Shown: piece after piece, positions 53,926 to 64,000 of the stretch
Position numbering within the stretch: position 1 is the first letter of the stretch
Layout of the letters: each line of letters opens with the position of its first letter
Assembly: GCF_000150955.2 (NCBI RefSeq)
Contig: NC_011679.1
Location: 124,001 to 188,000, forward strand
DNA: 64,000 nucleotides
Origin: Phaeodactylum tricornutum CCAP 1055/1
Taxonomy: Eukaryota; Bacillariophyta; Bacillariophyceae; Surirellales; Neidiaceae
Direction: 5' to 3'
Notes under the pieces: model-generated
Databases searched by the model: none
What the model was told of the DNA's origin: nothing
The model's input: only the letters and a program-made list of their open reading frames with translations
Made by a program: the position numbers and the translations under genes

Positions 53926-56200
53926 ATGTCGGATCATCATGTTCGTTTTGTTACGACCCCGGTACTTTTAAAAGAGCATGAAAGCAACGGCAATCAAACT
54001 GGAGTGGAACACGTTGAAGCCTCACCGTCAATTCCCACCAAGTCAGCAATCACGCTGGCTACGAGAGCGGAGAGTTCTGGAGCCGGCACCACCAGTAGCA
54101 CGAGTAGCTTCAAGTCGGCCCAGCTGCGCGGAAATCTTATGCGGGAACTGGTCAATCGTGATCCCCTTTTCTATTATGAAATTATTTCCGTGCTTGGCGT
54201 CGGCAGTATGGGATCCGTCGCCAAAGTTCGGAAACGACACAACGTTGTTGGTGGCAGCGCTCGCAAACAAGTACAAGATCATTTTCGTCGGGAAAAGAGA
54301 TTGGAAGAATGTTTTCAGCTACCGTTTGTCGGCGGTATCTTTCAGTTTTGTTTGAAGCCCTTTATTAACAGTCAGTTCGATTCCGAGCGATCCGAATCGT
54401 CGTCATCGAGGCGATCGTTTCACCGCCAGTTGAGCAATACGAGTAGCATCTTGCAAGGCAAGGCAAAGGACGGCGTCGAAGACTACAACGACTTGCACGG
54501 TGAAGGAAGCGACGTGACTACTGTGAGCAGTATCATTTACGCGATGAAATCAATACACCTGTCCCGCGTCACGGACGTCAACTTTGTTGAAGAGCTCAGG
54601 AACGAAATCGCCATTTTGAAAACTCTGGATCATCCGCATATTGTGCGGGCCATGGAAACGTATGAACATCGGAACCAAATCTTTATCGTCATGGAGCTGT
54701 GCAGTGGTGGGGATCTGTATAGTCGGGATCCTTACACAGAGGAAGAAGCCGCTCGAATTACCAGCTCGATTTTGAGTGCAATCGGATACATGCATTCAAA
54801 AGGATTTACTCATCGGGATCTCAAGTACGAGAATATCTTATTCATGAGCAACGACCCACAATCGGAAATCAAACTGATCGACTTTGGTATGTGTTTGTTT
54901 GTTCGTTTCGGGTTGTGTTTTTTTACTTGACTTTGCGGTGCTTCAATCGTTTTTGTTCCTATGGCTCACACGATTTCGTTTCCTCTGGAAATCTTAGGTT
55001 TGTCAGCTAAGTTTAGTAACGATGACCTTACGGAAGGCGTTGGAACAATGTATGTTGCAAGACTTTTCGGCTATGGTACATGACTAGGAATAGTGTGCCC
55101 TCAAATTTTGTCTCACGCACGCTCCATTTCCTGTTGATTTTTTGTTGCTCTTCAGTTACACTATGGCACCCGAAGTTCTCAAGGGAAAGTACACGAAACA
55201 GGCTGACTTGTGGTCAATAGGAGTGATTACGTATATGCTATTGTCGAGTCAAATGCCCTTCTACGGTCGCAAGCGGCGACACATTGTGGAACAAATTATG
55301 GAGGGCAAGTTCGAATTTAAAGGCCGCCGTTGGAAAAAACTCTCACAACAGTCCAAAGCCTTTGTGCAAGACTTGTTGATAGTAGACCCGGGCGATCGAG
55401 TGACCGCCGATGAAGCCTTGGGTGCATCTTGGTTGAACAGACGATTTAGTGCAACTTCCCGTGAGGCTCACGTAGAGGAGATTGATTCAGTACATCGTAG
55501 TTTGGTGAAATTCTCTGACTACTCCAAGCTGAAAAAGGTCGCTCTGATGGTCGTCGCTCACCGCTCAAGCTCGTCGGAAATTGGTATTCTACGGAAAGTC
55601 TTTCAAAAGTACGATACGAAACGAGACGGTCAGTTGAGTTATGAGGAATTCAAGGCCGCTCTATCGGACGCTGGCTACGACGAGAATGAATACCGCAAGA
55701 TATTCGATGCGATCGATATGGATGGTTCGAACAAGATTCGGTATACCGAGTTTTTGAGTGCAACAATTGAAGCACATGGAGCGATTAGCGAAGAACGGCT
55801 GGCGGAAGCTTTTGATCGCATTGATTCCGACGACTCTGGTTATATATCTGCGGCCAATCTCAAGGCCATGTTGGGCGACGAGTTTAACGAGAAGGAAATT
55901 GACGAGATTATTGAAGAGGCGGACATTACCAGGGACGGAAAGATTTCGTATGCTGAATTTCTGGCCTTGTGGGAGGATCAGAATGAAGCCAAGCGCGATC
56001 AAGTGATCAAAGAGATTAGCCTCATGGTCACACGCGATAGTGAACGCAGCGGACTTTCTAGCGATTTGAGTACCGATGAGGAGGTAGGCGTGGTACCAAG
56101 GGTAAACTTCATTGAATCCAAGCAACTGTCGGAACGGAAAGCTCATGGTGATTTCGATCTCGTTGATTTTGTCGCGGAAGTAGAAGACATTCCTGCGTGA
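53926..56200 (+). CDS. Calcium-dependent protein kinase B (CDPK), insert-bearing
   Basis: Paralogue of CDPK A. Three exons: 53926-54886, 54998-55049 (52 nt), 55156-56200; 685 aa. The start MSDHHVRF lacks the Gly2 of CDPK A, so it is probably not myristoylated. Kinase: glycine loop GVGSMGSVAKV, an insert of about 100 residues starting VVGGSARKQ and rich in Ser (SERSESSSSRRSF), catalytic Lys in IIYAMKSIH, HRDLKYEN, IDFG spanning the first intron, GTIYTMAPEVLKG. Junction FSDYSKLKKVALMV. EF hands: DTKRDGQLSYEEF, DMDGSNKIRYTEF, DSDDSGYISAANL and DITRDGKISYAEF. The second intron lies within the activation segment. Confidence 0.92.
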
Positions 56201-56696
56201 TATTGCCCAAGTAGCAGTTACTTCCCTGACCAAATATTGATCGTGGAATATGCACAGGTTTCAAATTCATGGCTTTTTGCCTTCTTATTAGAAAGAGGTT
56301 AAGTCGCGAAGGCTGCTGTTATCCATGATGATTTGCTGTTTTTCCTCGATGTTTGCCATTCCAATGTGAACCGTGTTTACTGGCAGAATAGAGCTGTGAA
56401 AGTGGGAGTTAATCTCCACGGTTGTTTTACATTAATATAAATAGAACAGAAGTGACAAAGTGAAATAGGAAATGGAATATTGTAAGACATCAATTCTTAC
56501 GATAAAAACCGGCAAGTGTACCAATAGATCACTCTGAGAGCCCAGCATCCTGGCAATTCTGTCTTCACTGCTTTGTTCGTCTGTACCATAGGCACAATAT
56601 TTCTTACATTGCTTGCTTGGGTTGGGAGAAAGTAGAGCAGCTTTATGGTACTCGGAAGCAAATTCCCTCGACGACCGAGCAATTAGGTTGACTTTC
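56201..56696. other. Intergenic, CDPK B to NYN protein
   Basis: About 495 bp, AT-rich. An opposite-strand frame at 56432-56833 overlaps the NYN start and shows no family features. Confidence 0.5.
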
Positions 56697-57170
56697 ATGA
56701 ATATATTTGCTTTTCTGCCACTTCTGCTTGCGACCGGAAAAACCTCACCGAGACGCCGATCGCAATTGTCAGCTACGTGGTATATCGACGGTAACAACCT
56801 TATAGCACACAAGGGAACCCCTAGGGATCGCAATAGAGTTTCCCATGAGCTTGAACTCGTGAAAGGAGAAAATACTATGATTCTGGTCTTCGACGGACGA
56901 CCTGGAGAAAAAGCACAAACTCGATGCCAAGGCTGCGTCCGAACTGTTTCGCTCGGCGCAGGAATTTCAGCCGACGACTACATTCGAGATGAGATTTTCG
57001 CTACACTGAATCTTTTACCGCGCCGTGAGGTACAAGTGGTCACGGCAGACCGCGAACTACGTAGGAGAGTGCTGGAAATTAGGCCAATTGTACGTGGAGT
57101 CATAAACCCCGTCACGTTTTGGAGAAGGTATTTACCGCGATTGAGCGGCAGAAAGCTTCCAAAGCAATAG
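56697..57170 (+). CDS. NYN/YacP-like PIN-fold protein (predicted RNase)
   Basis: 157 aa from ATG 56697; the frame is open further upstream without an ATG. It starts with a short hydrophobic segment (MNIFAFLPLLLATGKTS), possibly a signal peptide, then a basic stretch. The NYN fold has WYIDGNNLIAHKGTPRDR (catalytic Asp), MILVFDGRPGEKA (second acidic site), GISADDYIRDEI (third acidic site) and VQVVTADRELRRRV (fourth). This matches bacterial/plastid YacP (Rae1-like) proteins, predicted endoribonucleases. Bacterial YacP acts on ribosome-bound mRNA; the diatom target and organelle are unknown. Confidence 0.8.
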   Translation: MNIFAFLPLLLATGKTSPRRRSQLSATWYIDGNNLIAHKGTPRDRNRVSHELELVKGENTMILVFDGRPGEKAQTRCQGCVRTVSLGAGISADDYIRDEIFATLNLLPRREVQVVTADRELRRRVLEIRPIVRGVINPVTFWRRYLPRLSGRKLPKQ

Positions 57171-57417
57171 AATAACCGGACAGAAGGCTGTCCTGTACGC
57201 ACACTTACGGAAGGACACTTGAATCTATGTAGTGGAGGAGCCTACAGGGGCAGAACATGTCGTCAAAAGCGTTGCCTTGATTGTCTAAGTTGCGACAAAA
57301 AGAATGACTTCTATTTTCTAACAGTAAGCTGCGTTGCAAAATCTTCTTTATGTTAGTGTACGGCATGATGACGAAATGCCCGGTATAGTAGGAATTGACG
57401 GTAAATCCACCGTGTCT

Positions 57418-60400
57418 TTAACGACGAGACGCCCATCGTCGCCTGCGCCTTGTGTCATCTCCCATACTAAAAGCCATGTACAGGCATCCGACCGCCAGGG
57501 TAAAGCTCCCAACGGCTACAGTACTCCAAAAGTACTTACGAGCCACAATCTTGGACGCTTCTGCTTCTCGATCTTTAAATGGGACATTGAGATGACTATC
57601 GGCTGGGATAGCGATAGAATCCGCTGGCTTTTCGTTGGTCGAATGCACAGACTCCGCTTCTCCTGGACGCACATCGGTTTTGCTTTCAGGCAGACCTTTT
57701 TCTGTACGACTTTTTAGCAAAGTCACTGTATCTGGCTCGACGGAAGCAGACGGCGGGAAAGAATTTATCTCGGCGGAGGTCTTACCAATTTCGCGCGCGG
57801 TTCCATTGTCCAAGTTGACAGTCTTTTTCTTCTTTGACTTGTCTTTCGGTGCTTTGGCATCCACAGTAGCTGTTGATGTTGAAGCAAGCTCGTTCTCGTC
57901 TTCCTCCGTACGCCCGGCCATGATCACTTTTTCAAAAAACTCCTCGACTTCGGCACAAGTCAATCCTTCTCGGCCAATCATTTTCAAAGGTGCTGTGTCG
58001 AAACGTGATGTATCTTGCTCCCGATCACCTTCGTGCAGATGGAATGGAGTAGCAGTAGCGCCGGGACTGAACAAAATTTCAACTCGGAATCGCCGAGGAT
58101 CATGCATCTCTCTCCTGCTATCCTCAAACACTCTCATGACAATTTGGGTAAGATAGCAAAGCTCAGGGGTGCCATTGATGATTGACACGCCATGCTCAGA
58201 TAGAAGAGGATTGGCACCTCCGTCGCCCGCAAACCGAAGGGCATTCAAAACGGTGTGCAGATGAGATTCGGACGTGAAATACAAACGGGTACGAATACGG
58301 CGTCCCATAGTATTGATCGGAAGGTCGGCGCTATAATCCATATTGATCATGTAGCGCATATCCACTAAAACGAAGAAATAGGATGAGTGACGGATAACAG
58401 CTTTGCTCATGTGGGCTCACGCTTTCTCACCTTCATTGTCCGTTCGAGCTACACTCAAATCATACCTAAAACGCATTCAAATGTGTTAGGCATGTGAATG
58501 CGTGCGTGCGGGTCTGAACTAGCAACGATCGCGTACATGATTTTTTCCAATAGGCCTTTACAAATTTTGACTCCCACGCTCCTTTTCTCTTCTACAGTTG
58601 TTCCGTATTCTTGAGGAACAACACAATCGGCCATGTACTTGGCACACTCATAAAGTTTATGGAGTGTATTGGTCAAGCCAAGGTGTGGATTATGCAACAC
58701 GCTAAAAGAGAAATGCATTAACTGTGAGCCACAATGAAGAGGAAAGAATAGAATATAGAAAAGTTTACTTACTCGAAACGAACGTTGTCGTGAACATCGG
58801 GAATGCGAGACAAGTCAAATTGGTCAGTGTCGGAATCGTAGAGACGATCGTAAATGAAACGCCAACGCTCAGTCAGTTCCAAAAGAGTTTCTCCTTTGTA
58901 AAGTTTGACGCCGCTCAGCGCAACATCGTCGTCGTTCTCGCCTTTTATTCCTTCACCTCCTTCAATCCTTTTCTCGTCTCCACTTCCCATATCTCCGAGC
59001 ATCTCCTCCAGCTGCTCAAGCAATTCACCCATGGTTTGATGAATCGCAAATAATGTCTTTCGCGGATTCCCCACATTCTCGAGCGCGTTTCGGAGAGAAG
59101 TCAGAGCCATGGGCCCAACGAGCTGCTCAATTTCGGATTCCTTTGCAGTGCCGATGTCGATGTCTCGCTGTAGGTTTGCCGTTATCTTTTCTTTGCATTC
59201 ATCAAGCTCCATCTTCACCTCTTTGTTACCTGACGGATCAAGCATGTGCAGGCTGCCCTTCTCTTTATGGACCAGCGAGACTAGAATAGGGGGTAGATCT
59301 CCTTCTAGTTCGAGGAGACCCTATAGATCGACAGCAAAGCAATATTCAGGTCAGAATGGTCGCCACATGTTTACGAAGTATGCACCCATTCACTTGTCCG
59401 CCGCACCTACCTTTGCAAAAGCGGCCGCAGTCTTCATCACTCTCCCTTCATCACTGGTTTTTATCTTTAGGTCGTGACGAAATGTTGAATGAAGACGAAG
59501 GATTCCTCCCCCTGGAGCGTCCTATTTGCCAAACGAGCGAAGAAGGAGATGAGCTAGGTACGAATTATTCTTCGCTGCCTCCTCATTTTTTCTTACCGGG
59601 TACATTTCATGCCGAAGACGCCTGCCGAGGTTAATTGATTGCTTCTCGCCAAGCTTAGTCAAGTTGCCTCCCCACTTCAAAATGAGTTGCACTTCCACGC
59701 ATCGTTTCTTTAATTCTCCTTTCTCGTCTTCATACTCCTCAAACTTCCGAGGCTTGATCTGCAGCTTTCGATTCAATCCGAGAATCTTCCAACGTTCCAG
59801 AATGTCGCGCATATGCATCATTTGATATCGCACGCCTTCATGATCGGTACCTGGCAGTTCTTTCAAAGTGTTCTTCACCGTCTGCAAGAACTCAGTAAGA
59901 GGAGCCTTAGCCTTCACCTTGAGGTCCTTTTGGCAATCTCCTTTATTGTGGTCGTGGAAGTATTTGAGAATATGTGGCTCCGTCATATTCACTTTCAACT
60001 TTTGCTTTGGGGTTCTGTCCCCGTGTCTAACAATCGCAAGAACGCAGCGAAGTTCTTCCTGATGCGAACCGGGCATGCTCAGAGAAGTTGATCGCCGGCG
60101 ACGGGGGGTATCCCTGTCCTTCTCATCAACTACTGAACTATTCGCCGAATGCGTCAACGAAGCAGGCTCCGAGGTTAGGTTGTTGGGAAACTCACGGACT
60201 GGAACTGCTCCTTCGACCAGAGTCGTCGCAGCGTTGGAAAGAAGCTCGCCTGTTTCTGAACGGGGTGGGGAATGGGTATTTTCGTGCGGTAACAAAGCTT
60301 TGTATTTACTGTCTTCCTCTTCATCATCGTCTTCAGCTGGCTCGCCTTGTAACATGCGACTCGCTCTAGACATAAAAGTATCCTTCCGTTTGGGCACATC

Positions 60401-62279
60401 CCCCTCGGTAATCTCTTCGTCCAGCCGATTCAGACTTGTGGTCACTAATGGGTCTAATGTTGAAAACGTTTTAAGCGCCGCTGGCTTGATGAGCGCAAGA
60501 ATGTGTTCCGAAAGAATTTGTGCGCAATCATCATAGTATTTGCTGTGATACATTTGGTAGCCAAAATGATAAGTGAGAGGCGGTAAGCAAAGTGTACCTC
60601 CTGCTCGACGTAAACAATCAAGAAAAGCCTCTCACATCCACAACCCATCGAGTTTTGCGTACCGACTGTTTTTCACAAAGGACCATCCATTGACGTCACA
60701 CACATACGAGACGACAGATTGCCCGACTTGGACACGAAGTATGTCGAATCCACAAACAAACTGCTTAAAAACCAGAACGATGCGTCTCGCCGTTTCCTTT
60801 TCTCGGTAGGTTAGAATAACAGGAAATCGAACTGAGCAGAAAAAGTAGCGTTTAGTAAAGCATGTGATGTAAAGTTGCTTTCTGCTTTGTCGTGACATAT
60901 AGCAGGAAGGACCCGCTGCAACGTACCTTCCTTGCCGTCCGAATTCCGTTCTACTTTACCATCAACTGCTGGAGATTTGCGCGCTTCAGCATGTCCATAT
61001 TCCGGTCCTACTGTATACATTTTTACGTCCGTGCCTTGCGTCTCGACGAACTCCTCATATATGTAGCTTCCATCACGTCGGACCTCGTTGATGTCAGGGT
61101 AAAACTCGGACGAGCGGTTGCCAATCTTTCGGAAGAGTTTCTTGCACCCACCACCAGCACTAGTAGGGTAACTGTAAATGCAAGAAGGAAAGCAGTTCAT
61201 GAGAAAGCGGCAAATCTCGCTTTACAATTAAATCCGTTTCGATTGTGCAACTGACGTAAAATGAAAACGTACTGGGAAAAAGTAGACAGGAATACGAGCT
61301 GGGTAAGAGAATGATCTGGCCAACGACTGCTATCTCCATCAAAGCAGCAACTGGTGGAAATTCTACGTACCTAAATGGCAATATTGTGGTCTTCTGCATT
61401 GACGGGTTTCTCTACAAACGGTTTGTGAATACCAATACCGTTCACTTCAATGTGGTCATCAAACTCAATAACTTCTTGATGGCGACTTCCATTGCCGTCC
61501 CCCGTACCCGTCGAAATGTAGCCGTCCCGGCTCAAGTAAACGTGTCGAGGTACATCAATCCCTGAACCTTCCAATAAATCGTAGACCCGTCGTCGATCCT
61601 GCAACAGTTCCTGTGTATCGAGATCGTTCAGGATAAAAGGTTTGCGCAATTTGACGTATTCCTTCGCCTTGTCGAGGGGATAACCCTTACTGAAAAAGGC
61701 CACCACAACGTCACAAACCGGCCATTCTTCTATGGGCTTATTGGTTATTACATCGTCTCCAAAGAAGACTACTTGAAAGAGACTCTCGTCGAGTCGCGAA
61801 AGAATCTCTGCCATAGGCTTGGAACGAGCTTTTTTATCCATGGCGCAGATTCCTAGACGAATCCGGTCTTTGTAGGACTCGTCGTCATCGTGATTGTCGG
61901 CGGCCGGAATGTTCGGCAACGCTTTGGGCTTGGTTGCGTTAGCGCCGGGGGTATTGGCCTTGCTATGCCTAGACTTCTTAGTTTCCGATATGGCATCCAT
62001 TGCGTCCAAATCCAAATCGTGTGAGCTGTCACGCGATTGATGCCGAGAAACAAGACAAGGTCGGGAGGTCGCTTTTGAGCCTGACCCTTCCTTTGCTTTG
62101 GGGAGGGATGTGGTTTCTAGACTAGCCACTGCCTCCTCTGGCACTGCGGATAAGGCCACAGGAGCCAAAGCAAGGTTCTCAGGTGACTCCGCAATTCCCT
62201 CTGAATCAGAAACCTGTGAACCACGGAGCCCTGCAACGTCTGCGGGCTTTGTGGGGTGCCCTTGTTCTGTTTCTTCCAT
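57418..62279 (-). CDS. VIP1: Diphosphoinositol-pentakisphosphate kinase (PPIP5K/VIP1) with C-terminal membrane anchor
   Basis: Makes and degrades inositol pyrophosphates. Nine exons: 62279-61372, 61171-60927, 60831-60663, 60542-59597, 59521-59411, 59320-58773, 58701-58537, 58465-58431 (35 nt), 58364-57418; 1357 aa, all phases consistent. A long Ser/Ala-rich N-terminus precedes the ATP-grasp kinase (about 140-460: [73 protein letters not shown]). The histidine acid phosphatase-like domain has [12 protein letters not shown] (about 612), [13 protein letters not shown] and [16 protein letters not shown]. The C-terminus has a Lys/Ser-rich linker and one TM helix ([19 protein letters not shown]) ending [10 protein letters not shown], a tail-anchor layout. 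At exon 1's end the canonical GT donor would leave an in-frame TAG; see findings. Confidence 0.93.
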
Positions 62280-63036
62280 GGCGGCTTCTAGCGCTTAACA
62301 ATGCTTCGGGTCCACACTAATCAGCGAGATGCCAGCGAGCGAATCTTCGATCGCACGCGTTTTGTTTGATCGAAGTCGATCTATGGAATTTACATTGCCT
62401 GTTAGAGTGGCGAGCTTGCTCGGATGACGTGACAGTGAATCAAATTGCTGCGATTAGTTTCTCGTTCCAGGAAAATTAAGGTTTAGGCTTATATTGCTGT
62501 GTTCCTACCTATCAGTAACAGTAATACCTATCCGAGCTGCTACGTGGACATAGTCAGCAAATTCTGAAAAGTCACGGTTCCACCAATCCGAGTTGGATGA
62601 CGTCATCTCGTCCTCCCTCGAGTTCCTTCTTCATGGCAGACACGGCATCTCTGACCGCAAAAGTGGCCACAATGATAATACCCGAGCCGAGTTTGGCAGA
62701 AGCCAGAACGGCACCGTATCCGAAAGGAATCTTGCAATTTCTCTTGACACAATAGCACCCCTCGATTTTTCTTTCTCCGACGACACAGCAGCAAAGAGAA
62801 GTTGTGACATCGACTAGCTAGCCATCATCGACTGTGAGGCACGCATAAGTGAGATAAAAAATCAGGCTAAATGGCGCATTCGTTGTTGTCAATCAGTACA
62901 TCACGCATCACGTCTACTGACTGTGAACGATAGTTTATTCCTCCCTTTAAACTGCTGCTGCCGTAGCAACTTCTCCGTACTGTTTCTGTTCAGACCAGAT
63001 AATTAAAAATACTCCGCCGAGTAGCACTACAAAACT
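62280..63036. other. Divergent region, VIP1 / CDPK C
   Basis: About 755 bp between head-to-head genes, with TGACGTCA (62599-62606) and TGACTGTGAA (62918-62927). No supported gene. Confidence 0.5.
62599..62606. promoter_or_regulatory. TGACGTCA palindrome (CRE-like)
   Basis: Perfect palindrome between the divergent VIP1 and CDPK C genes, about 320 bp and 430 bp from their start codons. Regulatory role inferred from the motif only. Confidence 0.4.
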
Positions 63037-64000
63037 ATGGGTGCTCGCGGTAGCAAATCGCGCCGATCCGAACTTCCGGAAGGTCGCCCAATGCGGTCTT
63101 TTCACGAGGCGCTCGTCCGCGAGCACGATCTACGGCACGACTTTGACGATATATTTGAAATTTGTGACTGCATCGGTCAAGGCGGGCTTTGTTCCATTTA
63201 CAAAATTCGGAAAAAGGACGACCAAATTGGCGGATCCTCCCGACCAGAGCACGTAAGAAGGAGAATGCACATTCGGAAGTATTCGGCTCCATTGCCGCGT
63301 GCCTTGAGCAACAAAGGCTTTCCGTTGGCGATGTCACTGAACGAACGTTTCTTATCGCAGGATCCATCCTCGGAAAGTAACGCCGCTGGACCAACCAATA
63401 TGCACTTCGCTCTTAAAGTCATCAACCTGGCTATGGTGAAGGAGGATAAGATTGATCAGCTCAAGAACGAAATTGAGATTTTAAAAACACTGGATCACAA
63501 AAATATTATCAAGGCGTTCGAAACTTTTCAAATGAGAGCCAACAAAAAGCTAATGATAGTGATGGAGCTATGTACGGGGGGTGATTTATTTGCGAGGTTA
63601 CCCTACAGTGAGCGACACGCTACTGTTTGCATTAAACAAATTTTGTCTGCCATTTCTTACATGCACTGTAAGTTGACGCCTGTTTTCCAAACAAGATTTT
63701 ACGTTTCTTGTCTCGTGCTTTTGAGATACTAACGCTTGTTTCGCCTTTAACAGCCAACAATATTGCTCACCGTGACCTCAAGTTTGAAAACATCATGTTT
63801 GAATCCAAACATCCCGAAGCGGCCATAAAAGTAATTGACTTTGGTTTATCCAAGGAGTACTCACCTAACAACCATATTTTGACGGAACGTGTGGGGACCC
63901 TCTACAGTATGTCGCCGGAAACATTACAAGGCATTTACACCAATCAAGCTGACTTGTGGAGCATTGGAGTTTGTACATACATGATGTTAGCGGCAGGGGA
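63037..64000 (+). CDS. Calcium-dependent protein kinase C, partial at window end
   Basis: Third kinase of the same family, cut by the window edge. Exon 1 63037-63667, intron 63668-63753, exon 2 from 63754 to beyond 64000. N-terminus MGARGSKSRR fits N-myristoylation. Glycine loop GQGGLCSIYKI, an insert of about 63 residues starting QIGGSSRPEH, catalytic Lys in HFALKVIN, MELCTGGDLFARLPYS, HRDLKFEN, VIDFGLSKEY, GTLYSMSPETLQG and ADLWSIGVCTYMM. EF hands are expected downstream and are not in the window. More distant from CDPK A and B than those are from each other, but shares the GGS(A/S)R insert start. Confidence 0.88.

Overview
This is eukaryotic nuclear DNA from a diatom, most like a pennate diatom such as Phaeodactylum tricornutum. 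The species is inferred from gene content and was not tested by a search. Evidence: genes are dense and lie on both strands; introns are few and short (about 90-290 bp, GT-AG). Several proteins carry the diatom plastid presequence, a signal peptide cleaved just before an aromatic residue (ASAF-type). The mix of plant-like genes (Mg-chelatase H, plant-type tRNA ligase, ascorbate peroxidase, CDPKs) with diatom-only proteins fits a photosynthetic stramenopile. I saw no virus-derived element, CRISPR array, rRNA or tRNA gene.

Layout. 0-12.7 kb: serine acetyltransferase, DBP4/DDX10 helicase, a THUMP RNA methyltransferase, a GH28 polygalacturonase, a PUS1-like pseudouridine synthase, a lumen-targeted CtpA protease, and a GET1/WRB-like tail-anchor receptor. 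12.7-16.4 kb: the decayed remains of a large AAA_16/TPR signalling ATPase. 17-24.3 kb: CBP20, a hypothetical protein, COQ10, a LARGE-like GT49 glycosyltransferase, and an SLC1 symporter whose frame looks broken twice. 25.3-29.5 kb: a diatom membrane protein, then a head-to-head pair of thylakoid-lumen proteins (a Tat-type ascorbate peroxidase and a Tat-type TPR protein). 30.1-37 kb: a plant-type tRNA ligase with an added N-terminal MJ1316 domain, and a secreted choice-of-anchor/VWD protein. 37.8-50.7 kb: a coiled-coil protein, ChlH, aspartyl-tRNA synthetase with a WHEP domain, a PPM1G-like phosphatase, and ERCC1. 50.8-64 kb: two divergent CDPKs, a NYN nuclease-like protein, a nine-exon PPIP5K/VIP1 with a C-terminal membrane anchor, and a third CDPK cut by the window edge.

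Themes. Plastid and lumen functions (ChlH, CtpA, APX, lumenal TPR) and RNA processing (helicase, methyltransferase, PUS1, CBP20, tRNA ligase, AspRS) dominate. A signalling block of three related calcium-dependent kinases surrounds VIP1. Two short motifs recur between genes: TGACTGTGA, and the palindrome TGACGTCA, one copy of which sits at the centre of the divergent APX/TPR promoter.

Most interesting items: the MJ1316-tRNA ligase fusion, a CDPK family with a large insert between the glycine loop and the catalytic lysine, a catalytically complete lumenal APX, a tail-anchored VIP1, and the recurrent intergenic motif. Splice sites were placed by eye from GT/AG signals, reading phase and family conservation. 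No transcript data were used.
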